Origin: Kluyvera ascorbata ATCC 33433
GTDB lineage: Bacteria; Pseudomonadota; Gammaproteobacteria; Enterobacterales; Enterobacteriaceae
Direction: 5' to 3'
Length of the DNA: 50,821 bases
Assembly (NCBI RefSeq): GCF_000735365.1
Contig: NZ_JMPL01000022.1
Coordinates: 1-50,821 of the forward strand
Shown here: one piece after another, positions 29,985 through 37,925 of the stretch
How the letters are laid out: the number at the start of each line of letters is the position of its first letter
Position numbering within the stretch: position 1 is the stretch's first letter
The notes under the pieces: generated by a model
The model's database searches: none
What the model saw: only the letters and a program-made list of their open reading frames with translations
Told to the model about the DNA's origin: nothing
Made by a program: the position numbers and the translations under genes

Positions 29985-30314
29985 ATGACTATCAGGAAAC
30001 GGGAAATGGCTAAACGACGGTTTATCCCACTGTTGCTGGCGCTCTTGTTGAGCGGTTGTACCATTCTGGAAGGCACTCCTGAAGCGCCTCCACCGGTCAC
30101 CGACCATCCACAGGAAATACGCCGCAACCAGACGGCAGGCTTGCAGCGCATAGGCACGGTTAGCTCGCTGGTGTACGGTTCGCCGATGGATGTTGAAGCA
30201 TCTATCAAAGAGAAAGTTACCGCGCGGAAAGCGGATTACTACGTGATAGTCATGATTGATGACACCGTCGTGCCGGGCCAGTGGTACTCGCAGGCGATTC
30301 TCTACCGTAAGTAG
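29985..30314 (+). CDS. bsmA: BsmA (YjfO), DUF1471 lipoprotein
   Basis: 109 residues with a lipobox LLLSGC (Cys at residue 25), so it is a lipoprotein; the +2 residue is Thr, which favours outer-membrane sorting. A DUF1471 domain follows (QRIGTVSSLVYGSP to WYSQAILYRK). With the ATG at 29985 the lipobox Cys falls at the same position as in E. coli BsmA; an internal ATG at 30006 would give a shorter signal peptide and has the better upstream purines (AGGAAACGGGAA). E. coli BsmA is linked to biofilm dispersal and peroxide or acid stress. Confidence 0.9.
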   Translation: MTIRKREMAKRRFIPLLLALLLSGCTILEGTPEAPPPVTDHPQEIRRNQTAGLQRIGTVSSLVYGSPMDVEASIKEKVTARKADYYVIVMIDDTVVPGQWYSQAILYRK

Positions 30315-30442
30315 TTTTACTAGCTTTACGCAGCTTTGCACCGTTTCACGTTTCCCTGATGCACAATGGCGCCTCTGTCTGGATACAGGATATGCGTCTG
30401 CTATGGATTGCCCCCACTGGGTTATGTGAAATGGAGCTGACG

Positions 30443-30718
30443 ATGAAACAAACACTTACCTTATCTACCCTGCTTTTGTCAGGCGGCGGCCATACGGCGG
30501 CGGCACAATCTGCAGAGTTCGCCAGCGCAGACTGCGTAACCGGGCTGAATGAGATCGGGCTGATTTCGGTGAATAACATCACCGGAAGCCTGGAAGATGT
30601 CGAACAGGTCATCGCACGCAAAGCGGATGAACAAGGCGCATCCTGGTATCGCATCGTTCAGATGTATGAAGAACCTCAGCAGGACAACTGGCGAGCACAG
30701 GCGATTCTCTATGCTTGA
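30443..30718 (+). CDS. yjfN: YjfN, DUF1471 periplasmic protein, DegP activator
   Basis: 91 residues from the ATG at 30443 (MKQTLTLSTLLLSGGGHTAAAQ), behind TGGAGCTGACG; the open frame to 30359 is rejected. A signal peptide is followed by a DUF1471 domain with a pair of features, ASADCVTGLNEIGLISVNN and SWYRIVQMYEEP. E. coli YjfN is reported to activate the periplasmic protease DegP through its hydrophobic C-terminus; this protein ends AILYA, consistent with that. It is tandem with bsmA and separate from yjfY. Confidence 0.9.
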   Translation: MKQTLTLSTLLLSGGGHTAAAQSAEFASADCVTGLNEIGLISVNNITGSLEDVEQVIARKADEQGASWYRIVQMYEEPQQDNWRAQAILYA

Positions 30719-30779
30719 TACCCGCCTCTAGTGGAAGAAGCGTTACGCTTGTCACGCCTCTTCCACCCGCTTCTATTGC

Positions 30780-32402
30780 CTATCTTCCCCCGCCCGTCGC
30801 TCGACACAGCAGGTCATTAATCACCGGTTCACTCAGCAACGCACCGCCTCGCGAGTCCAGCATCATTCGACACCAGGCCTGAGCCATCGGCGGCGACGCA
30901 TGACGCAGCATCTGCGCACCGACGCCCAGCAGGTAAAGCTGATGCGTTATCTCGCGTCCCTGTGATTCAGAAGGCTTGCGCAGCCGCTGCTGTAACTGCC
31001 GCCAGTGCCGATCAAAGTGGCGATCCTGTCCCTTAACCTCGTTACATTCCGCCAGCAGCAGCGCCACGGCGTCCGGTTGCTTCACCAGCACGCGCAGCAC
31101 GTCGAGGCACATGATATTGCCCGAGCCCTCCCAGATACTGTTCACCGGCATCTCCCGGTACAGGCGCGGTAGCTCGCTCTCTTCGCAGTAGCCAATCCCG
31201 CCCAGCACCTCCATCGCCTCCGCCACGAACGGAATGCCCGCCTTGCAGATGGCAAACTTGGCCGCAGGGGTGAACAGACGCGCCCACAGCGCTTCCTGCG
31301 GCTGGTGATTCTGTCCCCAGGCGCTGGCAAGACGAAACATAAACGCGGTCTGCCCTTCCAGCTGCAGCGCCATTTTCCCCAGCACTTGACGCATCAGCGG
31401 CAGGTCGACCAGATTATGGCCGAAGGCCTGGCGCTGGAAAGCGTGGTACAGCGCCACCGACAGCGCACGACGCATCAGGCTGTGGCTGCCCAGCGCACAG
31501 TCAAAGCGCGTCAGTCCGCCCATTTTGAGGATTTGCCGGATACCGTCTCCCTCCTCACCCAGCGGCCAACCAAGCGCCTGCTGGAACTCCACTTCGCCGC
31601 TAGCGTTGGCGCGATTGCCGAGTTTGTCTTTCAACCGCTCAAGGCGAATGGCATTACGGGTGCCGTCGGGCAGCAGACGCGGTACGAAGAAGCAGGTTAA
31701 CCCGCCGCTGGCCTGCGCCAGCACCAGATGCGCGTCGCTCTGTGGCACAGAATAGAACCATTTATGCCCGGTAAGCTGATAGCTACCGTCTTCCAGCCGT
31801 TCCGCCCGTGTGCTGTTGCTCAGCACGTCGGAGCCGCCCTGTTTTTCGGTCATCCCCATGCCAATCAGCAGTCCGCGCTTCTGCGCGCCGGGTAGCTGGT
31901 GCGGGTCATAACGATCGCTAAGCAACGCCGAGCGCCAGTCGGTAAAAAGCGGCGGCAGCGTTTTTAGCAGCAGCGGCGTGGCGGCAAAAGTCATGGTGAT
32001 GGGGCACAGCGTGCCGGCTTCTACCTGCGCATGCAGCATGAAGCGCGCGGCACGGGCAACGAATGCGCCGCTCCGCGCCTCTTCCTCCCAGGGAAGGTTA
32101 TGCACCCGGTTGGCGCAAAGCCCCTGCATCAGCAGATGCCAGGCGGGGTGAAAGCGAACGTCGTCAAGCCGCTGCCCTTGCGGGTCATAGCGTAATAATT
32201 CAGGGGGATGAGCGTTGGCGAGCCTGCCGAGCTCCAGCGATTCGGCGGTGCCGAGCTGTTGGCCGATGCTCGCCAGCAGTTCGCTGTCCCAACCGGCGTC
32301 ATAGCGGGTCACCGCATCACGCAGCGCAACGTCAGATAAAAACAGGTTACTGTTATTTAAGGGAATAGGTTGATTAAAAACGGTGTGTGTTTGCCAATTC
32401 AT
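30780..32402 (-). CDS. aidB: AidB, acyl-CoA-dehydrogenase-like alkylation-response protein
   Basis: 540 residues starting MNWQTHTVFNQPIPLNNSN at 32402, behind GGAGGGAG; the frame extends to 32474 but the family start is the internal ATG. FAD-binding and acyl-CoA-dehydrogenase-fold segments are present (MGMTEKQGGSDV, EVLGGIGYCEESELPRLYREMPVN, IWEGSGNIMCLDVLR). AidB is induced by Ada on alkylation, binds DNA and protects against some nitrosoguanidines. The genes yjfIJKLM and yjfC that lie between rlmB and aidB in E. coli are absent. Confidence 0.95.
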   Translation of the reverse strand: MNWQTHTVFNQPIPLNNSNLFLSDVALRDAVTRYDAGWDSELLASIGQQLGTAESLELGRLANAHPPELLRYDPQGQRLDDVRFHPAWHLLMQGLCANRVHNLPWEEEARSGAFVARAARFMLHAQVEAGTLCPITMTFAATPLLLKTLPPLFTDWRSALLSDRYDPHQLPGAQKRGLLIGMGMTEKQGGSDVLSNSTRAERLEDGSYQLTGHKWFYSVPQSDAHLVLAQASGGLTCFFVPRLLPDGTRNAIRLERLKDKLGNRANASGEVEFQQALGWPLGEEGDGIRQILKMGGLTRFDCALGSHSLMRRALSVALYHAFQRQAFGHNLVDLPLMRQVLGKMALQLEGQTAFMFRLASAWGQNHQPQEALWARLFTPAAKFAICKAGIPFVAEAMEVLGGIGYCEESELPRLYREMPVNSIWEGSGNIMCLDVLRVLVKQPDAVALLLAECNEVKGQDRHFDRHWRQLQQRLRKPSESQGREITHQLYLLGVGAQMLRHASPPMAQAWCRMMLDSRGGALLSEPVINDLLCRATGGGR

Positions 32403-32462
32403 TGTGTCTCCCTCCGTCAATGGGCAACCTTTTAAGTATGGACGGTCGGGGGAGATGCACAA

Positions 32463-32489
32463 TAAAAAAGCCACCCGAAAGGGTGGCTT
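32463..32489 (-). terminator. Rho-independent terminator of rlmB
   Basis: On the minus strand AAGCCACCC, loop TTTC, GGGTGGCTT is followed by TTTTATT. It lies 45 bases past the rlmB stop. Confidence 0.9.
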
Positions 32490-32534
32490 AGGTCATACAG
32501 CGTATGGTTTGGCGCCGACCCCGGGAGCGGTGTG

Positions 32535-33266
32535 TTAGCTGCGCTGACGTACCGCTTCAAACAGGCAGATGCCGGTTGCTACGGAGACGTTCAGCGACGA
32601 CACGGTGCCCGCCATCGGAATACTGATCAGTTCATCGCAATGTTCACGGGTCAGACGGCGCATACCTTCACCTTCCGCCCCCATTACCAGCGCCATAGCA
32701 CCGGTCATTTTGCTCTGATACAGCGTGTGGGTCGCTTCACCAGCGGTACCCACAATCCATACGCTCTCTTCCTGCAGCATACGCATGGTGCGCGCCAGGT
32801 TGGTCACGCGGATCAGCGGTACGCTCTCGGCTGCGCCACAGGCCACTTTTTTCGCCGTCGCATTCAGCTGCGCCGAGCGGTCTTTCGGGACGATAACCGC
32901 GTGCACGCCAGCAGCATCGGCGCTACGCAGGCAGGCACCGAGGTTGTGCGGGTCGGTCACGCCGTCGAGGATCAGCAAGAACGGGCTGTCGAGTGAAGCG
33001 ATCAGATCCGGCAGATCGTTTTCCTGATACTGACGGCCCGGTTTCACGCGCGCAATAATGCCCTGGTGCACGGCACCTTCGCTTTTCTCATCCAGGAACT
33101 GACGGTTCGCTAACTGAATCACCACGCCCTGCGCTTCAAGCGCATGGATCAGCGGCATCAGGCGCTTATCGTCGCGACCTTTCAGAATAAAAACTTCCTG
33201 AAAACGTTCAGGCGCGCGCTCCAGCAGTGCCTGCACTGCGTGGATGCCGTAAATCATTTCACTCAT
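32535..33266 (-). CDS. rlmB: 23S rRNA (guanosine-2251-2'-O)-methyltransferase RlmB
   Basis: 243 residues. The N-terminal SpoU substrate-binding domain (1-70) is followed by the SPOUT methyltransferase domain with [18 protein letters not shown], the VMGAEGEGM knot motif, and [16 protein letters not shown] near the end. It methylates G2251 in the P loop of 23S rRNA. In E. coli it directly follows rnr in the nsrR operon; here a five-gene cluster separates them, but a TATAAT box lies upstream, so it can be transcribed on its own. Confidence 0.97.
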   Translation of the reverse strand: MSEMIYGIHAVQALLERAPERFQEVFILKGRDDKRLMPLIHALEAQGVVIQLANRQFLDEKSEGAVHQGIIARVKPGRQYQENDLPDLIASLDSPFLLILDGVTDPHNLGACLRSADAAGVHAVIVPKDRSAQLNATAKKVACGAAESVPLIRVTNLARTMRMLQEESVWIVGTAGEATHTLYQSKMTGAMALVMGAEGEGMRRLTREHCDELISIPMAGTVSSLNVSVATGICLFEAVRQRS

Positions 33267-33334
33267 TGAACATACTCGTTTGGGGCGGTGTGCGCCGGGT
33301 TAAATTAGGCCGTGAATCAAGGTCACTTGCGCCT

Positions 33335-33340
33335 ATTATA
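33335..33340 (-). promoter_or_regulatory. Candidate -10 element for rlmB
   Basis: A perfect TATAAT on the minus strand, 69 bases upstream of the rlmB ATG. No good -35 hexamer lies at 17 +/- 1 bases. It would let rlmB be expressed independently of the accessory operon upstream. Confidence 0.4.
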
Positions 33341-33387
33341 ACCGACAAAGCGCTCAAATCGACTTTTGTCCGCCCCGTAACGGGCAA

Positions 33388-34164
33388 TTAAGCCAAATGC
33401 CGCTTTGCCTCCTGCCTCACCCGATGCAGGACACGGTGCTTAATATCACTGTACTGCGGATGTTCTGCCAGGGTTTCAATATCACGTTCCCGCTCAAACG
33501 GCAGCACGATCTCTTCAACAATCTTGCCCGGTTTTGCCGACATAATAAGAATGCGGTCAGCTAAAAACAGCGCCTCTTCCACGTCGTGGGTCACAAAGAG
33601 CAGCGTGGTACCGGTAGAGAGCCAGGCTTCGCGTAGCAGTTCTTGCATCATCAGACGCGTCTGCGCATCCAGCGCGCCAAAAGGTTCATCCAGCAACAGG
33701 ACCTCCGGACCGGGAAGCCAGGCACGAGCCAGCGCAACCCGCTGTTTCATGCCTCCGGAAAGCTGCCAGGGAGCATGATGCTCAAAACCTTTTAACCCTA
33801 CCCGCTCAAGCCACATTTGCGCTTCAGCATTCGTCTCCTCTTTGCGATGCTTACCTAGCCGCGGTCCAAAGGTGACGTTTTCTGACACCGACAGCCATGG
33901 AAACAGGTTTGGCTGCTGGAAGATCATTCCACGATCGGGACCAGGCTGGCGGACGGTTTTCCCACTTGCCGCTACGCGTCCACGATCCGGTTTATTGAAA
34001 CCAGCAACCAGATTGAGGATGGTCGATTTTCCGCAGCCAGAAGGGCCAAGCAGCACCACAAATTCACCTTGATGCAAAGAGAGGTTAATATCCTCCAGCA
34101 CCGTAAACGGCTGTGGTTTTGCCGCAAAGGTGAGTGAAACGTTTTCCAGCGTAATTGCGCTCAT
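33388..34164 (-). CDS. TauB/SsuB-like ABC transporter ATP-binding protein
   Basis: 258 residues from the ATG at 34164. Walker A GPSGCGKST, Q-loop IFQQPNLFPW, signature LSGGMKQR, Walker B VLLLDEP and the H-loop THD are all present. It belongs to the nitrate/sulfonate/taurine importer group. The start overlaps the permease stop by one base (TAATG), so the two are translationally coupled. It is the last gene of the operon that begins with the lyase at 37712. The substrate is proposed to be a sulfonate, probably cysteate, from context. Confidence 0.92.
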   Translation of the reverse strand: MSAITLENVSLTFAAKPQPFTVLEDINLSLHQGEFVVLLGPSGCGKSTILNLVAGFNKPDRGRVAASGKTVRQPGPDRGMIFQQPNLFPWLSVSENVTFGPRLGKHRKEETNAEAQMWLERVGLKGFEHHAPWQLSGGMKQRVALARAWLPGPEVLLLDEPFGALDAQTRLMMQELLREAWLSTGTTLLFVTHDVEEALFLADRILIMSAKPGKIVEEIVLPFERERDIETLAEHPQYSDIKHRVLHRVRQEAKRHLA

Positions 34165-34934
34165 TATTCTTTCCCCGCCCAGGGTACAAACAGACGCTGC
34201 AGCCCAAGCAGCAGCAGATCCAGAAGATAGCCAATGCCGCCCAGCAGCAGGATACCGAGCATGACGATATCGGTTCGCAAGTAGGAACTGGCGTTGATCA
34301 CCATCCACCCCAGACCCGAACTGGCCGCCACCATCTCAGCGGCAATCAGCGATGTCCAGCCGATGCCAATAGAGAGCCGGACGGTGGTAAAGAGATCCGG
34401 CAGCGCATCCGGCATCACCACCTTCAGGAAGATTTGCTTACGCGATGCCCCCAGTGTTTGCGCCACACGGATACGCGCTCGCCCAATACGCTCAACCGCC
34501 GCCGATGCCCCCACCACCACGCTCAAAAATGTAGCGATAAAGATCAGGAAGAATTTCGACGATTCGCCGATTCCCAGCCAGACCACCGCGAGTGGGATCA
34601 ACGCAATCTTAGGCAACGGTCGCAGGAACTGAACAAACGGGTTCAGCACCGCCGATAGTCCTTCTGACAGCCCCATTAACAACCCAAGCGGAATCCCGAT
34701 GATAATCGCCGCCGCAAACGCGCTAAGCGCTCGCGCCAGGCTAACGGCGATGTGCTCCCACAGCGGCACCTGGCGGTAACCATCAGCCAGCAGCTCTTCG
34801 GTGGTCAGACCGATATCGGTGAGTGAGGGCAACAGCAGCGGGTCAACCCACTGCCGCGTTGCCGCTACCTGCCAAAGGGTAAAGAAGACCGCCACCGACA
34901 GCACGCTAATGGCGATATGCTGGCTTAATCTCAT
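34164..34934 (-). CDS. TauC/SsuC-like ABC transporter permease
   Basis: 256 residues with six or so hydrophobic segments and the EAA loop that contacts the ATPase (AAVERIGRARIRVAQTLGAS, then VMPDALPDLFTTVR). Further conserved segments are GIPLGLLMGLSEGL and IGIGWTSLIAAEMVAASSGL. It is the inner-membrane channel of the sulfonate-type importer. Its start overlaps the binding-protein gene by four bases. Confidence 0.92.
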   Translation of the reverse strand: MRLSQHIAISVLSVAVFFTLWQVAATRQWVDPLLLPSLTDIGLTTEELLADGYRQVPLWEHIAVSLARALSAFAAAIIIGIPLGLLMGLSEGLSAVLNPFVQFLRPLPKIALIPLAVVWLGIGESSKFFLIFIATFLSVVVGASAAVERIGRARIRVAQTLGASRKQIFLKVVMPDALPDLFTTVRLSIGIGWTSLIAAEMVAASSGLGWMVINASSYLRTDIVMLGILLLGGIGYLLDLLLLGLQRLFVPWAGKE

Positions 34935-35938
34935 TGCGCCGTCACCGCCGCATCTCGAATGTAGCGGGAATTAATCGCGGTATCCCAGTTTGTCGGAATA
35001 TCACGCTGACGAATCTCACCAATACCGGCGAGGAAGTTCGATGTTTTGGTCAGCGCTTTGCCGATGCCGCTGTCAGAGGTTTGTGTGCCGTTACCCAACC
35101 AGGCAGCGGTACCCTGCTGTGCCAGCGTTGGATATTCCAGACCGCCCAGCGTATTCGCCGCCGTGGTCACCGGTGCACCAACCTCTTTTGCCACAATGGC
35201 CGCAGCGCGCTCAGGGTCCTTCTTGAACTCGTCAACTTTCTGCTGATGCACGCGCAGGAACGCGCTCACCGCCTGCGGGTACTGCTCAGCAAAGGCTTTA
35301 CGCACCACATAGTTGTTGTAAATCAGGTAGCCATCTTTTTGCAGATCTTTAGTGGCGAACACCTGATGACCGCCAGAGGCCTCCAGTTCCTGAGCAAATG
35401 GAGCCCAGACATAGCCAGCATCAATATCACCCCGTTTCCATGCTGCCACCATTTCCGCCGGACGCAGCGGCAGCAGCGTAATTTTGCTGCGGTCTAACTT
35501 ATTGACGCTGATGGCGGCCTCAAGGGCATACTGCGCCGTGGAGTTTGGCGGATAGGCTACGCGTTTACCTACGATATCACTGATTTTGCTGATTCCCTCT
35601 TTGCCAATCAGTCGTTCATAGCTGGCAATAACGCCCGATACGCCAATAATCTCTACCGGTAATTTGCGCACAATACCGGCGGTTGCCGGGCTCGAACCAA
35701 AATTGGCAATATCAATGGCGTTACTGGCGAAATAATTTAATGCATCAGCGCCAGAAGCAAACTGAACCCATTTCACTTTACTGTTTAGCGCTTTATCTAA
35801 AGAGCCGTCGGCTTTTGCCAGCATTAATACCTGAGAACCACCGCTATATGCCACGCGAACTTCAGCCGGATTTTCGGCGAAGCTAATATTGGCCCATAAA
35901 CCACCCGCAGCAATTAATAAGCTGAGTGCTTTTTTCAT
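34931..35938 (-). CDS. TauA/SsuA-like periplasmic substrate-binding protein
   Basis: 335 residues with a signal peptide (MKKALSLLIAAGGLWANISFA, cleavage before ENP). The mature part has TauA-like segments FASGADALNYFASNAIDIAN, FGSSPATAGI, GKRVAYPPNSTAQYALEAA and WKRGDIDAGYVWAPFAQ. These fit the NMT1/sulfonate-binding family that captures taurine, alkanesulfonates or related small acids. It follows the racemase after 66 bases and is the most direct handle on the cluster's ligand. Confidence 0.92.
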   Translation of the reverse strand: MKKALSLLIAAGGLWANISFAENPAEVRVAYSGGSQVLMLAKADGSLDKALNSKVKWVQFASGADALNYFASNAIDIANFGSSPATAGIVRKLPVEIIGVSGVIASYERLIGKEGISKISDIVGKRVAYPPNSTAQYALEAAISVNKLDRSKITLLPLRPAEMVAAWKRGDIDAGYVWAPFAQELEASGGHQVFATKDLQKDGYLIYNNYVVRKAFAEQYPQAVSAFLRVHQQKVDEFKKDPERAAAIVAKEVGAPVTTAANTLGGLEYPTLAQQGTAAWLGNGTQTSDSGIGKALTKTSNFLAGIGEIRQRDIPTNWDTAINSRYIRDAAVTAQ

Positions 35939-36004
35939 TTTATTTGTCCTTTTAAAATAGTCTTTTTAACCCGACACCAAGCCGGAAAGTAGGTAATCAA
36001 AATT

Positions 36005-36715
36005 TTATTGATGGGCCAGCCATAAAGACGAACATCGCTCCGCCAGCGCCTGCGATGGGTCGTAGGTCAAATGCAGAAACGGCGCACGCACCGCTTCCAG
36101 GGCTACCGGCACTTCGGTACAGGCCAGCACCAGCTTCTGTGCCCCACGAGCAAACAATGCGCTAGCCTGACGCGCCAGTAGCTCCCCACCTTCTCGCAGC
36201 GCCCCGCGCTTGACGGCATAGCAGCCGGGAACAAACCATTCCCGCAGCTCCTCTGCCGTTGGCTCCAGCGGCTCAATGTTTTGCGCAGCCAGCCTTTGCT
36301 GATACCAGCCTGCTTTTAGCGTCCCTTCTGTGGCAACAATCCCCACTCGCTGCGGACGAACTACCTGCTTTGCCAGCGCATCAAGCGTAGTATCAACAAT
36401 ATGCAGGATAGGCGCATTGCTAGCTTCTGCTAGCGCAGCGTACCAGTGGTGCGCAGTGTTACAGGGAATCGCAATATGACTCGCGCCCGCCTCATTAAGC
36501 TTCTTGATACCATAAACCAACTGCGGTAATGGCGAAGGCCCCAGGCCCGCCAGCGCCTTCTGCCGGTCGGCAATTTGCGGCACATTCCACACCACAGACG
36601 GCAGTTGCTGCTGATCGTTACGCGCAGGTGTCGCCTCCAGCAGACGACGCTGAAAGTCGAGTGTGGCAAGCGGTCCCATACCACCGAGCACGCCCAACAG
36701 GAACGAATTAGACAT
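36005..36715 (-). CDS. Aspartate/glutamate-racemase-family protein
   Basis: 236 residues from the ATG at 36715. Both catalytic cysteines are present, in [10 protein letters not shown] (about residue 75) and [10 protein letters not shown] (about 190), with [11 protein letters not shown] at the N-terminus, so it is a PLP-independent two-base racemase of the YgeA/aspartate racemase type. Its ATG overlaps the lyase stop by eight bases, so the two are coupled. Aspartate racemases can accept acidic analogues; cysteate, the sulfonate analogue of aspartate, would suit the neighbouring lyase and importer. Plain aspartate racemase activity cannot be excluded. Confidence 0.9.
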   Translation of the reverse strand: MSNSFLLGVLGGMGPLATLDFQRRLLEATPARNDQQQLPSVVWNVPQIADRQKALAGLGPSPLPQLVYGIKKLNEAGASHIAIPCNTAHHWYAALAEASNAPILHIVDTTLDALAKQVVRPQRVGIVATEGTLKAGWYQQRLAAQNIEPLEPTAEELREWFVPGCYAVKRGALREGGELLARQASALFARGAQKLVLACTEVPVALEAVRAPFLHLTYDPSQALAERCSSLWLAHQ

Positions 36716-37712
36716 GCTCCAGCACCTGGCGATAGCCAAACAATCCCGCCGAGCCGCCTGTGTGGATAAACACCACGTTCTCGTCCTTACGAAAATGTCC
36801 CTGGCGGATAAGGTCGATAAGCCCTGCCATCCCTTTTCCTGAATACACCGGATCGAGCAGAATACCTTCGTGGCGCGCCAGCAGCGTCAACGCCTCCAGC
36901 GTACCGGCGGTCGGTAGACCGTAGCCATCGCCCACATAGTCGCTGTTGGCCGCCACCGCATCGCGCGACAGCCCACCCGCCACGCCCAGTAGTTCCAGTG
37001 TTCTTGATGCCAGGTTCCAGACGTTCTCTTCCTGTTTCGCCTTAGGCGCACGAACGCTGATCCCCAGTACCGGGATATGGCTGTTGGTCGCGGTGAAACC
37101 CGCCACCAGACCCGCCTGCGTGCCGGTACTGCCGGTGGCGTGTACGACGTGGTCAATACGCAGACGCTGTTGCGATGACTGGTAAAGCAACTCTTCGGCG
37201 CAGGCAACGTAGCCCAGTGCCCCAATAGGGTTAGACCCGCCACCAGGGATCACATAAGGGTTATGCCCCTGCTCACGAAGCGTTGCCGCGTAATCTTCCA
37301 TCACCTGCTGCATGTCAGTGCCGCCGGGCAAATGAGCAACAATTTCGCCACCGAGCAGCGTGTCGAGGAGGACGTTACCGTTATGCTGATAATCGTCACC
37401 AAAATCAGAAACGCGCTTTTCCAGCAGCGCTTTGGCTTTTAGGCCCAGACGCGCCGCACCGGCTATGGTCTGGCGCACATGGTTTGACTGCGTTGCGCCC
37501 TGGGTGATCACCACATCAGCGCGCTTCGCCAATGCGTCAGCCAGTAAAAACTCCAGCTTACGGGTTTTATTTCCCCCACTCGCCAGACCCGTCGCATCGT
37601 CACGTTTGATCCATATTTGGGGGCCACCGAGGAGCTTGCTTAAATTATTTAATGGCTCAAGCGGCGTAGGAAAATGGCCAAGAGAAACTCTCGGAAAGCG
37701 GGCCAAATGCAT
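36708..37712 (-). CDS. PLP-dependent D-cysteine desulfhydrase / L-cysteate sulfo-lyase family protein
   Basis: 334 residues from the ATG at 37712 ([20 protein letters not shown]), behind AAGGAA; the open frame to 37766 is rejected. The PLP-binding lysine is in [11 protein letters not shown] (about residue 50), with [13 protein letters not shown] and the phosphate-binding [10 protein letters not shown] further on. The family (COG2515) includes DcyD and Cuy[21 protein letters not shown]-type residues and [13 protein letters not shown] resemble CuyA, as I remember it, more than DcyD, so sulfite release from L-cysteate is a good guess; D-cysteine desulfhydrase is the alternative. First gene of the five-gene operon. 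Confidence 0.85.
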   Translation of the reverse strand: MHLARFPRVSLGHFPTPLEPLNNLSKLLGGPQIWIKRDDATGLASGGNKTRKLEFLLADALAKRADVVITQGATQSNHVRQTIAGAARLGLKAKALLEKRVSDFGDDYQHNGNVLLDTLLGGEIVAHLPGGTDMQQVMEDYAATLREQGHNPYVIPGGGSNPIGALGYVACAEELLYQSSQQRLRIDHVVHATGSTGTQAGLVAGFTATNSHIPVLGISVRAPKAKQEENVWNLASRTLELLGVAGGLSRDAVAANSDYVGDGYGLPTAGTLEALTLLARHEGILLDPVYSGKGMAGLIDLIRQGHFRKDENVVFIHTGGSAGLFGYRQVLEHV

Positions 37713-37880
37713 ATATATTCCTTGCTCAATAAGAGGAAAATCTGAATCGTGAAATTCACTATACACATCTGGAGAATATGGCTAATCAAAAAGAATAAAT
37801 AAGGATTTCACAAAAATAACTAAGCAGGAAATAAGGGCAGGTTGTGAGAACATTCAGGCTTTTAAGGAATGACTTACATC
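37713..37880 (-). promoter_or_regulatory. Promoter region of the lyase-racemase-ABC operon
   Basis: About 170 AT-rich bases between the rnr terminator and the lyase start. On the minus strand a TATAGT hexamer at about 37753-37758 is a possible -10 element; no -35 stands out. Control by CysB or Cbl would be expected for a sulfonate system, but I could not recognise a site. Confidence 0.4.
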
Positions 37881-37914
37881 TAAAAAGAATAACCCCTTCC
37901 GGTTGGAAGGGGTT
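37881..37914 (-). terminator. Rho-independent terminator of rnr
   Basis: AACCCCTTCC (37891-37900) and GGAAGGGGTT (37905-37914) are a perfect 10-bp stem with a four-base loop; on the minus strand ATTCTTTTT follows. It lies 12 bases past the rnr stop and isolates the accessory operon from the nsrR-rnr transcript. Confidence 0.92.
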
Positions 37915-37925
37915 ATTGGAGAAGG

